Source: Chryseobacterium sp. (lineage in GTDB: Bacteria > Bacteroidota > Bacteroidia > Flavobacteriales > Weeksellaceae). Taken from it: a stretch of DNA of 18,050 bases. A program made the translations under genes and the position numbers. This document shows, in pieces, positions 6,915 to 15,378 of the stretch (positions within the stretch are counted from its first letter, which is position 1; every line of letters starts with the position of its first letter). Under the pieces are notes generated by a model. That model made no database searches. It was given only the letters and a program-made list of their open reading frames with translations, and was not told the DNA's origin. The DNA is taken from contig RDDY01000189.1 in NCBI GenBank assembly GCA_003852805.1, forward strand, positions 1 through 18,050. Direction: 5' to 3'.

Positions 6915-7208
6915 ATGGATTTCAGACGGATCACCATCAACATCGCCGGAAGAACCTATCCGCTGAATGTGCCCGCGGCAGAGGAAGAAACCCTGCGGAA
7001 AGTGGGCAAGCAGATTGAAGAGATGATAAAGGACTTTGAAACCAATTTCGCCGTAAAAGACAAGCAAGACGCGCTGGCTATGTGCGCCCTGCGCCTCGGG
7101 ACAAATGCCGAGATCAACCGTCTGACCGACGAAAGAAACATAAAAAATACCAACGACAGATTGCTGCAATTGGGCAAGATGTTGACGGAACACAGCAGCG
7201 GCCGCTGA
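6915..7208 (+). CDS. zapA: Cell division protein ZapA
   Basis: The protein has 97 residues. The N-terminal beta-alpha part ITINIAGRTYPLNVPAAEEE matches the ZapA globular domain (residues 6-25), followed by the long helix typical of the family (LRKVGKQIEEMIKDFE, then KQDALAMCALRLGTNAEI) and a coiled-coil tail. ZapA binds FtsZ and promotes bundling of protofilaments in the Z-ring; it acts in the cytoplasm at midcell. The ATG starts one base after the stop of the coiled-coil gene. The RNA that follows, and rny behind it, complete the locus. Confidence 0.9.
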   Translation: MDFRRITINIAGRTYPLNVPAAEEETLRKVGKQIEEMIKDFETNFAVKDKQDALAMCALRLGTNAEINRLTDERNIKNTNDRLLQLGKMLTEHSSGR

Positions 7209-7232
7209 GACAGCATCCGCAGCAGACTTTTG

Positions 7233-7400
7233 CCTGCACCGTTCTAACACATTAAGGTAAACTCAACGCTTAAAAATTAACCGAGCGAAAGTCCGTTGAA
7301 TGGCGTGCCGGGTTTTGTCCCGGATTACAGACAGCGGAAATCAGCTCAAATCGTGTTGATTAGGAGTTTACTCTAATCCCGGGACGGTGCAGGTTTTTTT
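7233..7400 (+). ncRNA. ssrS: Probable 6S RNA between zapA and rny
   Basis: CCTGCACCGT (7233-7242) pairs perfectly with ACGGTGCAGG (7384-7393) and extends by G-U and C-G pairs at 7243-7244/7382-7383, followed by seven T (7394-7400). Inside, GTAAACTC (7257-7264) pairs with GAGTTTAC (7364-7371). An apical hairpin CCGGG (7308-7312)/CCCGG (7319-7323) closes a loop of six. The result is one long interrupted rod of about 168 nt with a large central opening, which is the 6S RNA plan: 6S mimics an open promoter and sequesters RNA polymerase holoenzyme. Linkage of ssrS to zapA is well established in Proteobacteria and supports the call. The alternative is a leader or attenuator acting in cis on rny, since only 25 bases separate the T-run from the rny ATG. 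The exact 5' end is uncertain. Confidence 0.72.
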
Positions 7401-7425
7401 GTGCAACAACGTAAAATAAAGATAT

Positions 7426-9000
7426 ATGACAACAACCCTCGCTATTATTTTCTGCCTGGTTTGCCTCATCGTGGGGGCGGTGGCCGGCATGCTATATTCC
7501 AAAAGTGCCATCAACACCAAGACGCGCCTGATCTTGGACGACGCCGAGAAAAATGCAGCCAACATCATTGAAAAAGCCAATGTGCAAGCCGAAGCACTGA
7601 AGAAAGAAAAGAATCTCCAGGCAAAAGAGAAGTTTTTCGAACTTAAAGCCGAGCACGACGCGCACATTCAGCAGCGCGACAAAAAAATGCAGGAAGCGGA
7701 GAAGCGCATAAAAGACAAAGAGCACAAACTGAACGATGAACTTTCGCGCGTTTCCCGCAATGAAAAAGAACTGCAGCGCAAACTGGCCGAGGTAGACAAG
7801 AAGAGCGAAATGCTGGAGGCACGCCAAGAAGAACTGGCAGCCGCCACCGCACAAAAAGTTGAAATGCTGGAAAAAATTTCCGGTTACTCTGCCGAAGAAG
7901 CTAAGAAGCAGTTGGTAGAAAGCATGAAAGTGGAAGCAAAAGCAGCGGCACAAGCTTATGTCACAAATGCAATTGACGAGGCCAAATTAAACGCAAAAAG
8001 CGAGGCGAGAAAAATTGTTATCCAAACCATTCAACGCATCGGGACGGAACAGGCAATCGAGAACTCTGTGTCCGTTTTCAATATAGAATCGGATGAGATA
8101 AAAGGTAGAATCATCGGCCGCGAGGGTAGAAACATCCGCGCTTTAGAGGCCGCCACCGGCGTAGAGATCATCGTTGACGATACTCCCGAAGCAATTCTGT
8201 TGTCGTGTTTTGATCCTGTCCGTCGCGAGGTTGCTCGCCTATCATTGCATCGTCTCGTAACCGACGGCCGCATCCACCCGGCGCGCATCGAGGAAGTTGT
8301 GCAGAAAACGCGCAAGCAGATAGAGGAAGAAATCATCGAAGTGGGCAAACGCACGGTTTTGGATCTCGGCATTCACGGGCTTCACCCTGAGTTGGTAAAG
8401 ATCGTGGGCAGAATGAAGTTCCGTTCTTCTTATGGTCAGAACCTTCTTCAACACTCGCGCGAGGTGGCGAATATTGCTGCGACCATGGCGGCAGAACTTG
8501 GATTGAATGTTAAGCTGGCCAAGAGAGCGGGCTTGCTGCACGACATCGGGAAGGTGCCCGAGCAAGAATCAGAATTACCGCACGCTTTGTTGGGTATGCA
8601 GTGGGCAGAGAAATTGGGCGAACATCCGGAGGTTGTAAATGCCATCGGTGCACACCACGATGAGGTTGAGATGACATCACTGATTTCGCCGATCGTTCAG
8701 GTTGCAGATGCTATTTCCGGCGCTCGTCCGGGCGCTCGTCGTCAGGTGTTGGAATCTTATATGCAACGCTTGAAAGATCTGGAAGCTGCGGCGCTTAGTT
8801 TCGACGGAGTATCCGGTGCGTATGCCATTCAGGCGGGTAGAGAACTTAGAGTAATGGTAGAAAGCGGTCGCGTGAATGACGACCTGGCGGCACAGTTGTC
8901 CTATGACATTTCCGAGAAAATCCAAAACGAATTGACCTATCCGGGCCAAGTTCGCGTTACGGTGATTCGGGAAACCCGCGCAGTGAATATTGCCAAATAA
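7426..9000 (+). CDS. rny: Ribonuclease Y
   Basis: The protein has 524 residues, the normal length for the family. The domains in order are an N-terminal membrane anchor (about 4-23), a long charged coiled coil (about 30-200), a KH RNA-binding domain with the [10 protein letters not shown] loop at 227-236, and an HD phosphohydrolase domain whose HD pair is His372-Asp373 (GLLHDIGK), with further ligands in LLQHSRE and GAHHDEV. RNase Y is a membrane-bound endoribonuclease that starts decay or processing of many mRNAs. The ATG at 7426 follows the structured RNA by 25 bases and no consensus promoter is visible in that gap, so transcription may come through or from within the RNA region. An intrinsic terminator lies 20 bases downstream. 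Confidence 0.97.
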   Translation: MTTTLAIIFCLVCLIVGAVAGMLYSKSAINTKTRLILDDAEKNAANIIEKANVQAEALKKEKNLQAKEKFFELKAEHDAHIQQRDKKMQEAEKRIKDKEHKLNDELSRVSRNEKELQRKLAEVDKKSEMLEARQEELAAATAQKVEMLEKISGYSAEEAKKQLVESMKVEAKAAAQAYVTNAIDEAKLNAKSEARKIVIQTIQRIGTEQAIENSVSVFNIESDEIKGRIIGREGRNIRALEAATGVEIIVDDTPEAILLSCFDPVRREVARLSLHRLVTDGRIHPARIEEVVQKTRKQIEEEIIEVGKRTVLDLGIHGLHPELVKIVGRMKFRSSYGQNLLQHSREVANIAATMAAELGLNVKLAKRAGLLHDIGKVPEQESELPHALLGMQWAEKLGEHPEVVNAIGAHHDEVEMTSLISPIVQVADAISGARPGARRQVLESYMQRLKDLEAAALSFDGVSGAYAIQAGRELRVMVESGRVNDDLAAQLSYDISEKIQNELTYPGQVRVTVIRETRAVNIAK

Positions 9001-9020
9001 GAGAATACTTTGTATACCGC

Positions 9021-9053
9021 AAACCTCCCGCTTTGGGAGGTTTTCTGTTTTTG
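9021..9053 (+). terminator. Intrinsic terminator after rny
   Basis: AAACCTCCC (9021-9029) and GGGAGGTTT (9035-9043) form a 9-base stem with a 5-base loop, followed by a T-rich tract to 9052. Confidence 0.88.
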
Positions 9054-9078
9054 GATCTTCCGGCCGGCAATGCTTTTG
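9050..9078 (+). promoter_or_regulatory. Candidate promoter of the ligase-associated repair cassette
   Basis: TTTG at 9050-9053 and TGCTTTTG at 9071-9078 (one mismatch to TAnnTTTG) are 17 bases apart, a usual spacing for Bacteroidota. Transcription would begin near 9084, about 27 bases before the TTG start at 9111 and just past the rny terminator. Confidence 0.4.
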
Positions 9079-9110
9079 CTATTTTACGAATTCATCAATT
9101 TCCGTTTTTC

Positions 9111-10130
9111 TTGAAGCTTATAAAAAATACTCCGAAAGGAATTTTCTGTATCCCCGGAAAATTCTATATCGATCCTTGGCGGCCCGTAGACTTGGCTGTG
9201 ATTACCCACGGCCACGGAGATCACGCGCGTTGGGGAATGAAAAAATACCTTTGCCACCACCTAACGCGCCCCATCTTGCAACATCGGTTGGGCGCCGATA
9301 TCAGCGTTGAGAGCATCGACTATAACGAGTCTGTGCTTATTAACGGTGTGCGTCTGAGTCTGCATCCTGCGGGGCATATCGTAGGTTCGGCGCAGGTGCG
9401 GCTGGAGTACAAAGGCTACGTAGCCGTTATCTCCGGCGATTATAAGCTGCAAGACGACGGCCTGAGTACACCGTTTGAACCGGTGAAATGCAATGAATTT
9501 GTTACGGAAAGCACTTTCGGTTTGCCGATTTACAATTGGCTATCGGTAGATGCATTGAACGACCAATTGAGAACTTGGGTGGCACGCAACCGCGAGAACG
9601 CCAAGACCAGCGTATTGTTCGGTTACTCGCTTGGCAAGGCGCAAAGGCTGATGAAAGCGGTGGATGGCTTGGGCGAAATATATACGCACCGTTCTGTTTT
9701 CGAATTGAATCAAATCATGGAAAGTTCAGGCGTAGAACTTCCTGAATATAAATTACTGTCGACCGAGGAAGACAAAAAAAGCCTGAAAGGAAATATTATC
9801 ATCGCGCCGCCTGCGCTGTACGATTCCCGGTTCTTGCGCAAAATCGGTGACCGTTCCACCGCCATTTGTTCCGGGTGGATGCAAGTGCGTGGCGCCCGAC
9901 GCTGGCGTTCTGCAGATGCGGGCTTTGCCGTTAGTGATCATGCCGATTGGCAGAGCCTGATTACGGCCGTCAAAGAAACGGGAGCCGAACGGGTACACGT
10001 AACCCACGGTCAGACAGCAGTATTTTCAAAATACCTGAACGAAATAGGCATAGCCGCAGACGAGTTTCGTACGCACTACGGACAAGACGAAGAAGTTCTA
10101 GAAAATCCAAATGCCGAACCGGAAGTATGA
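9111..10130 (+). CDS. Ligase-associated DNA exonuclease (metallo-beta-lactamase/beta-CASP fold)
   Basis: The protein has 339 residues from a TTG at 9111, beginning MKLIKNTPKGIFCIPGKFYI. The zinc-binding motif THGHGDHARWG (His33, His35, Asp37, His38) is followed by HPAGHIVGSAQ, SGDYKLQDDG and a C-terminal HVTHGQT, as in Ysh1/SNM1-like nucleases. This family of exonucleases is regularly encoded beside bacterial ATP-dependent DNA ligases. The frame is open from 9033, but that TTG lies inside the rny terminator hairpin and would add 26 residues that do not look like the family, whose proteins begin shortly before GI(F/Y)CxxGxFYIDPWRPVD. The stop overlaps the ligase ATG (ATGA). It is the first gene of the repair cassette. 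Confidence 0.92.
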   Translation: MKLIKNTPKGIFCIPGKFYIDPWRPVDLAVITHGHGDHARWGMKKYLCHHLTRPILQHRLGADISVESIDYNESVLINGVRLSLHPAGHIVGSAQVRLEYKGYVAVISGDYKLQDDGLSTPFEPVKCNEFVTESTFGLPIYNWLSVDALNDQLRTWVARNRENAKTSVLFGYSLGKAQRLMKAVDGLGEIYTHRSVFELNQIMESSGVELPEYKLLSTEEDKKSLKGNIIIAPPALYDSRFLRKIGDRSTAICSGWMQVRGARRWRSADAGFAVSDHADWQSLITAVKETGAERVHVTHGQTAVFSKYLNEIGIAADEFRTHYGQDEEVLENPNAEPEV

Positions 10131-11707
10131 AATTTTTTGCAGAACTTATAGAAGCGCTGGAAACCACCAACAAGACGAACGCCAAGATAGACGCAATTGT
10201 GGACTATCTGAATCGTGCGCCGGATTCTGATAAGCTTTGGTTTATTGCCTTGTTTACGGGCAAACGTCCAAAGAGACCGGTGAACACGGCGCTGATGAGG
10301 CAATGGGCCACCGATATTGCCGAACTGCCTGATTGGCTGTTTCAAGAGAGTTACAACAGCGTTGGAGACTTGGGCGAAACCATAGCGCTCATCTTGCCAC
10401 CGCCCGCAGAACGCATCGATAAAAGTCTGACGGAGTGGATGAACGATCTGTTGGAACTGCGCTCCGCTACCGATGATGAAAAGCGCGGGTATGTAACCAC
10501 CGCGTGGCGTGGCCTGAATTATACCGAGCGACTGATTTTCAACAAATTGATCGGTGGCAGTTTTCGGATCGGTGTGTCACAAAAACTGATTATCAACGCG
10601 TTGGCCAAATATTCAGACCAAGAACCCAGCGCCCTGATGCACGGCATAATGGGGAAATGGGAGATAGGAGAGGTCAGCTTTGACGAATTGGTCGGCGGCC
10701 ATCACATCAATGCCGACAACTCAAAACCTTATCCGTTCTGCCTTGCTTATCCTGTAGAAAAATCATTGGAAGATCTGGGGCTTACCGCAGAATGGCAAAT
10801 CGAATACAAATGGGACGGCATCCGCGGTCAACTGATCAGACGAAACGGTGAAATTTTTATTTGGTCACGCGGCGAGGAGTTAGTGACTGATCAGTTTCCC
10901 GAACTGGCCGGAAGCTTGCAGCAAATGGAGGGCGACTTTGTAATCGACGGTGAAATATTGGCGATGCGTGACGGCGAGGTTCTGAATTTTACCGAACTGC
11001 AAAAACGCTTGAATCGCAAAACGGTCAGTGCAAAGATGATGAAGGAAATTCCGGTACATGTTTTCGCTTACGATCTGATCGAACAGGAAGGCGAAGATTT
11101 GCGCGAACAACCTTTGGCAGAACGCCGCCGTCGGTTGGAACAGCTGTTGAATGACGACACGGATAACAGAATCGAATTATCTGAGATCATCCCTTTCAAC
11201 GATTGGGAAGAATTGACGTCTGTGCGTGAAAATGCCAGAAACATCAACAGTGAAGGTTTGATGCTCAAACGCAAAGATTCGCCTTATCATGCCGGCCGCA
11301 AAAAAGGTGATTGGTGGAAATGGAAGTTGGATCCGCTGACCATAGATGCGGTTTTGATCTATGCTCAAAAAGGCGCGGGCCGACGCAGCAGTTACTACAC
11401 AGATTACACTTTTGCCGTTAAGAACGGTGAAGAGTTGGTAACCATCGCAAAGGCTTACTCGGGCTTGACCGATAAAGAAATAATGCAGGTGGACAAGTTT
11501 GTGAAAGCCAACTCGTTGGAAAAGTTTGGCCCTGTCCGCACCGTAAAAGCCGAACTCGTATTCGAGATAGCGTTTGAGGGAATCGGTTTCAGCAATCGGC
11601 ACAAATCCGGTGTGGCGTTGCGCTTCCCCAGAATCGTCCGTTGGAGACACGACAAAACGGTGGACGAAATAGATGAGCTGAGCGAGATTAAAAAACTGAT
11701 CACCTGA
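10127..11707 (+). CDS. ATP-dependent DNA ligase
   Basis: The protein has 526 residues. An N-terminal helical DNA-binding domain (about 1-200, including FNKLIGGSFRIGVSQ) precedes the nucleotidyltransferase domain. Motif I is EYKWDGIRGQ with the AMP-accepting Lys228, motif III is VIDGEILA, motif IV is EGLMLKR and motif V is WWKWKLDP. An OB domain follows, with AELVFEIAFEGI and VALRFPRIVRWRHDK near the end. It seals nicks in duplex DNA using ATP, whereas replicative joining in bacteria is done by the NAD-dependent LigA; it therefore belongs to repair. The frame is open further upstream (from 9947), but that part overlaps the exonuclease gene; ATG at 10127 gives a 4-base overlap and the standard family start. 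The helicase gene begins one base after its stop. Confidence 0.95.
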   Translation: MKFFAELIEALETTNKTNAKIDAIVDYLNRAPDSDKLWFIALFTGKRPKRPVNTALMRQWATDIAELPDWLFQESYNSVGDLGETIALILPPPAERIDKSLTEWMNDLLELRSATDDEKRGYVTTAWRGLNYTERLIFNKLIGGSFRIGVSQKLIINALAKYSDQEPSALMHGIMGKWEIGEVSFDELVGGHHINADNSKPYPFCLAYPVEKSLEDLGLTAEWQIEYKWDGIRGQLIRRNGEIFIWSRGEELVTDQFPELAGSLQQMEGDFVIDGEILAMRDGEVLNFTELQKRLNRKTVSAKMMKEIPVHVFAYDLIEQEGEDLREQPLAERRRRLEQLLNDDTDNRIELSEIIPFNDWEELTSVRENARNINSEGLMLKRKDSPYHAGRKKGDWWKWKLDPLTIDAVLIYAQKGAGRRSSYYTDYTFAVKNGEELVTIAKAYSGLTDKEIMQVDKFVKANSLEKFGPVRTVKAELVFEIAFEGIGFSNRHKSGVALRFPRIVRWRHDKTVDEIDELSEIKKLIT

Positions 11708-11708
11708 T

Positions 11709-14153
11709 ATGGCCAAATTCAAAGATTCCGAAGGTTACAAAATCTTGGATCGGTGGCTGGACCAGAAAGGATTTGCGCCATTCGGTTTTCAGGAACAGAC
11801 ATGGCAGAAATACAGCGCCGGTTATAACGGAATGGTAATTGCCCCGACAGGCTTCGGCAAAACATTCTCTGTTTTTCTGGCGGTGGTGGCAGATTTTCTG
11901 AACCGACCTGAAACCTATGGCCGGGGCCTGAAATTGCTCTGGATCACACCCTTGCGCTCGCTGGCAAAGGATCTGGCCCGTGCGATGTCCGAAGCCATTG
12001 CCGAGATAGGTTTGGACTGGACGGTCGGCGTACGCAACGGCGATACAGATAAGGCGATGAAAGCAAAACAGTTGCGCGCCATGCCCGATATCTTATTGGT
12101 AACGCCGGAAAGCCTCCACCTTTTGCTGGGCCAGAAACAACACCAAAGATTTTTCCGCGATCTCCGCTGTATTGCTGTTGATGAGTGGCACGAACTCTTG
12201 GGCAGCAAACGCGGCGTAATGACCGAGCTGGCCATTTCCCGATTGTCTGCCTACCGTTCCGATCTTTTGGTTTGGGGCATCACGGCTACGATCGGCAATT
12301 TAGATCAAGCGCTTGAAGTGCTGATTCCGACGGATAAGAAGAAAGTTAAAATTGTAGCGAAGGAGAAAAAGAAAATCGACATCATTTCCGTCCTTCCCGA
12401 TCAGGTGGAGATCTTGCCGTGGGCGGGTCATCTGGGCGCGCGCTTGGTAGATAAAGTGGTACCGATCATTCTTAGCGGCCGAACTACTTTGGTTTTCACC
12501 AACACACGCAGCCAGGCGGAACTCTGGTATCAAATGCTGTTGCAAGCGTATCCCGACTTCGCCGGACAAATCGCCATTCACCATAGTTCCATCGACGCCG
12601 AACTGCGGGTTTGGATTGAGGATCATCTGAGTTCGGGATATTTGAAAGCGGTTATTTCTACCTCATCGTTGGATTTGGGTGTAGATTTCAAGCCCGTCGA
12701 TACCGTGGTGCAAGTGGGTTCTGCAAAAGGCGTTGCGCGTTTCTTGCAACGCGCGGGCAGAAGCGGCCACTCGCCGTATGAGGTATCAAAAATATATTTC
12801 GTACCGACGCATTCATTGGAACTGATTGAAGTGTCGGCCCTGAAAAAAGCGGTGGCGGAGAAAACCATCGAGCCGCGAGAACCCGTAGTCATGGCATTTG
12901 ATGTTTTGGTGCAGTTTCTCATGACGTTGGCCGTGGGCGACGGTTTCGATGAAAAAGACCTGCTTTCGCAAATAAAATCCACCCACGCATTTCAGTTCAT
13001 CACCGACGAAGAATGGAAATGGTTGCTCCGTTTTTTGACGGTGGGCGGCGGTGCGCTGAGCAATTACCAAGAGTTCCACAAAGTGGTGGTGGAAGAGGGG
13101 TTGTATAAAGTGACGAGTAGAAAAATCGCTATGCTGCACCGAATGAACATTGGCGTCATCGTCAGTGATGCAATGCTCAAAGTAAAATTTGTGAGCGGCG
13201 GTTATATAGGCATGATCGAGGAGTATTTCATTTCTAAATTGAAACCCGACGATAAATTCGTTCTGGCCGGCCGCGTACTGCAGGTGGCTTATATCAAGGA
13301 AATGACGGTATATGTGCGCGCGGCTAAAGGCAAAGCCATCACGCCGAGTTGGTTAGGTGGACGCTTGCCTCTCAGTGCCAACCTCAGCCACTTTTTGCGT
13401 ACACAATTGTCCGAGGCATTACATCCTGGCAGTCGAGAAAAAGAACTCCGTTTCATGCATCCGCTGTTTGCCCGTCAGGAGGAGATTTCGCACATTCCGC
13501 GGGAAGGCGAATTTCTGGTGGAAAAAATTCGTACCCGCGAAGGTTATCATTTGTTCATGTATCCGTTTGAAGGGCGACTGGTGCACGAGGTGATGTCGGC
13601 GGTCATTGCTTACCGAATCAGCAGGATTCAACCGATCAGTTTTTCAATTGCCATGAACGATTACGGTTTTGAGCTCTTCAGCGATCGACCAATTCCCGTG
13701 GACGACGAGAACATCCACGAACTGCTGTCGTACAGAAACGTATTGCAGGATGTGATGAGCAGCATCAACGCCACCGAAATGGCGCGGCGGAAGTTCCGTG
13801 ATATTGCCGTTATTTCGGGTCTGGTGGTGCAGACGTTGCCGGGGCAACAGAGAAACAACAAAAGCTTGCAGGCTTCGTCGGGGTTGATGTTCAACGTGTT
13901 GGAAGAATACGATGCCGATAATCTGTTGATAAAACAAGCGTATGCCGAAGTGTTCAATCAACAGTTGGAAGAAGCGCGGTTGCTGGATGCTTTCCGGCGC
14001 ATCAGGAAAAGCAAGGTTATCTTGAAAACCGCCTCGGGCTTCACTCCGCTCAGTTTCCCGATCAAAGTAGACAGTTTGCGGCAAAGCTTGAGCAGCGAAG
14101 ATCTTGAAGCGCGCATCCGTAAATTGCAGGACGAGAGTATAAGAAATGCTTAA
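11709..14153 (+). CDS. Ligase-associated DEXH-box helicase (Lhr-core type)
   Basis: The protein has 814 residues, the usual size for this family. The first RecA domain has APTGFGKT (Walker A, Lys51), TPLRSLAKDLA, VTPESLH, the DEWH box (Asp158-His161) and ITATIG. The second has FTNTRSQAE, HHSSI, STSSLDLGVDF and QRAGRSGH. A winged-helix and Lhr-specific C-terminal region fill residues ~400-814. Lhr-core helicases are ATP-dependent 3'-to-5' translocases that unwind DNA and RNA:DNA duplexes in the characterised mycobacterial and Pseudomonas members. Here it is the third gene of the cassette, one base after the ligase and 28 bases before pdeM, and would unwind or clear DNA for the nucleases and ligase. 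Confidence 0.95.
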   Translation: MAKFKDSEGYKILDRWLDQKGFAPFGFQEQTWQKYSAGYNGMVIAPTGFGKTFSVFLAVVADFLNRPETYGRGLKLLWITPLRSLAKDLARAMSEAIAEIGLDWTVGVRNGDTDKAMKAKQLRAMPDILLVTPESLHLLLGQKQHQRFFRDLRCIAVDEWHELLGSKRGVMTELAISRLSAYRSDLLVWGITATIGNLDQALEVLIPTDKKKVKIVAKEKKKIDIISVLPDQVEILPWAGHLGARLVDKVVPIILSGRTTLVFTNTRSQAELWYQMLLQAYPDFAGQIAIHHSSIDAELRVWIEDHLSSGYLKAVISTSSLDLGVDFKPVDTVVQVGSAKGVARFLQRAGRSGHSPYEVSKIYFVPTHSLELIEVSALKKAVAEKTIEPREPVVMAFDVLVQFLMTLAVGDGFDEKDLLSQIKSTHAFQFITDEEWKWLLRFLTVGGGALSNYQEFHKVVVEEGLYKVTSRKIAMLHRMNIGVIVSDAMLKVKFVSGGYIGMIEEYFISKLKPDDKFVLAGRVLQVAYIKEMTVYVRAAKGKAITPSWLGGRLPLSANLSHFLRTQLSEALHPGSREKELRFMHPLFARQEEISHIPREGEFLVEKIRTREGYHLFMYPFEGRLVHEVMSAVIAYRISRIQPISFSIAMNDYGFELFSDRPIPVDDENIHELLSYRNVLQDVMSSINATEMARRKFRDIAVISGLVVQTLPGQQRNNKSLQASSGLMFNVLEEYDADNLLIKQAYAEVFNQQLEEARLLDAFRRIRKSKVILKTASGFTPLSFPIKVDSLRQSLSSEDLEARIRKLQDESIRNA

Positions 14154-14181
14154 ATCTCTCGTTTACAGCTAAGAAAAAACA

Positions 14182-14832
14182 TTGAGCAAAACAGCAAGAA
14201 TAGAAATCCGTTTCGGTGGCGAGACTTTGGTTCTGACCAACCGGCGCACTGCTTTTTTACCGAGCAGGAAACTATTGGTGTTGTCTGATCTGCACGTGGG
14301 TAAAACCGCTCATTTCCGGAAGAACGGAATTGCCGTTCCGTCCGGTTTATTGCTGGATGATCTGCGTCGTCTGCAATCTCAGATCGAGCATTTTGCAGCG
14401 CGGGAAGTGATGATTGTCGGTGACCTGTTTCATGCGGGCGACAATTCCGACATCGATATTTTTTGCGAATGGAGACAAAACTTTAGCGACATCGACTTTA
14501 CCTTGGTCGAAGGTAACCATGACCGCGTTGCCGAAGAAGTTTATGAAAAAGCTTGTTTGCACGCAGTGAACGAGCGGTATTTGTTGGGCGGATTGCAGTT
14601 TGTACACGATCCCGCCGACGCTGTAGGAACCGAGTTCTATATTGCCGGTCACCTGCATCCGGGCGTCATCATCCCCACAGGAATAGGCGGCCGTCTGCGT
14701 CTGCCGTGTTTCCATCTTACGGACTCGGGTTTGATCTTGCCGGCCTTCAGCAAATTTACCGGCTTGGACACTCGAAATCTGCCCAAAGGCCAGAGCTACG
14801 TTTTTACGGATCAGAGTATTTTCCGTCTCTGA
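14182..14832 (+). CDS. pdeM: Ligase-associated DNA damage response endonuclease PdeM
   Basis: The protein has 216 residues from a TTG start at 14182, beginning MSKTARIEIRFGGETLVL. It has the binuclear metal motifs of calcineurin-like phosphoesterases: SDLHVGK (Asp36, His38), GDLFH (Asp81), GNHD (Asn112-Asp114) and GHLHP (His157, His159). Family members in the Lhr-ligase cluster are manganese-dependent DNA endonucleases. There is no signal or membrane segment, so it is cytoplasmic, unlike the other metallophosphoesterase in this window (at 1960). No in-frame ATG precedes the family start, so TTG is favoured. It is the last of the four repair genes. Confidence 0.92.
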   Translation: MSKTARIEIRFGGETLVLTNRRTAFLPSRKLLVLSDLHVGKTAHFRKNGIAVPSGLLLDDLRRLQSQIEHFAAREVMIVGDLFHAGDNSDIDIFCEWRQNFSDIDFTLVEGNHDRVAEEVYEKACLHAVNERYLLGGLQFVHDPADAVGTEFYIAGHLHPGVIIPTGIGGRLRLPCFHLTDSGLILPAFSKFTGLDTRNLPKGQSYVFTDQSIFRL

Positions 14833-14885
14833 TTTTTGCTGCGGCAGATTCTTTGCAGTGCGTTTATCCTATAGATACTTTCCAC

Positions 14886-15377
14886 ATGGATGAAGCTTCC
14901 GCTAAAACCGCACAAGAAATTACACGGTTGTTAAAAGACAAAAAAGAATCGGTGGCCTGCGCCGAGAGCGTGACGGCAGGGATGGTCCAAAGCATGCTGG
15001 CCGGAGCCGAAGGTGCTGCGTCCGTATTCCAAGGCGGCGTTACCGTTTATAATTTGGGCCAAAAAGCAAAGTTGCTGGATGTGGAACCCATCAATGCAGA
15101 GATGACCAACTGTGTGTCTCAAAAAGTGGCGGATGAAATGGCTCTTGGAGTGGTAAAGATGTTCCGTCCCGCGTACGGTCTCAGCATCACCGGCTATGCC
15201 GAGCCTTTGCCCGAGAAAGATATTGCCGATGTCTTTGCGTTTATTGCCGTGGCCAACAACGACAAAATTCTGCTTCAAAAGAAAATCGATTCGTCGAAGG
15301 AAAAAAGTCCCGACCAAGTTCGCGAGCAATTTCGACAAGAGTTGTTGCAACAGTTTTTAAAAATACTGCAAGAGTAA
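14886..15377 (+). CDS. CinA C-terminal domain (nicotinamide-nucleotide amidase-like) protein
   Basis: The protein has 163 residues from ATG 14886. It consists only of the CinA C-terminal domain: ACAESVTAG near residue 24, FQGGVTVYNLGQKAKLL, then NCVSQKVADEMALG and LSITGYAEPLPE. Stand-alone versions include PncC, which removes the amide from nicotinamide mononucleotide in the NAD salvage cycle. Compared with PncC the motifs are changed: ESVTAG in place of ESCTGG, and GYAEP in place of G(I/V)AGP. It may thus belong to a Bacteroidota side group with an unproven activity. NMN recycling would make sense beside an NAD-dependent ligase, but the ligase here uses ATP. The frame is open upstream into pdeM, but this ATG lies 53 bases after the pdeM stop and gives the normal domain start. 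Confidence 0.8.
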   Translation: MDEASAKTAQEITRLLKDKKESVACAESVTAGMVQSMLAGAEGAASVFQGGVTVYNLGQKAKLLDVEPINAEMTNCVSQKVADEMALGVVKMFRPAYGLSITGYAEPLPEKDIADVFAFIAVANNDKILLQKKIDSSKEKSPDQVREQFRQELLQQFLKILQE

Positions 15378-15378
15378 C

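Noticed and set aside
8719..8742. Tandem GGCGCTCGTC repeat
   Set aside because: It encodes the conserved GARPGARR of RNase Y and is explained by the protein.
9033..9110. Upstream TTG start for the exonuclease
   Set aside because: The TTG lies in the loop and right arm of the rny terminator, and the added residues do not resemble the family start.
9947..10126. Longer N-terminus for the DNA ligase
   Set aside because: The frame is open, but the segment overlaps the exonuclease's conserved C-terminus and reads as low-complexity Arg/Ser; the ATGA at 10127 gives the family's normal start.
11177..11722. Minus-strand open frame of 181 codons inside the ligase gene
   Set aside because: It is opposite the conserved ligase motifs IV and V; no independent support.
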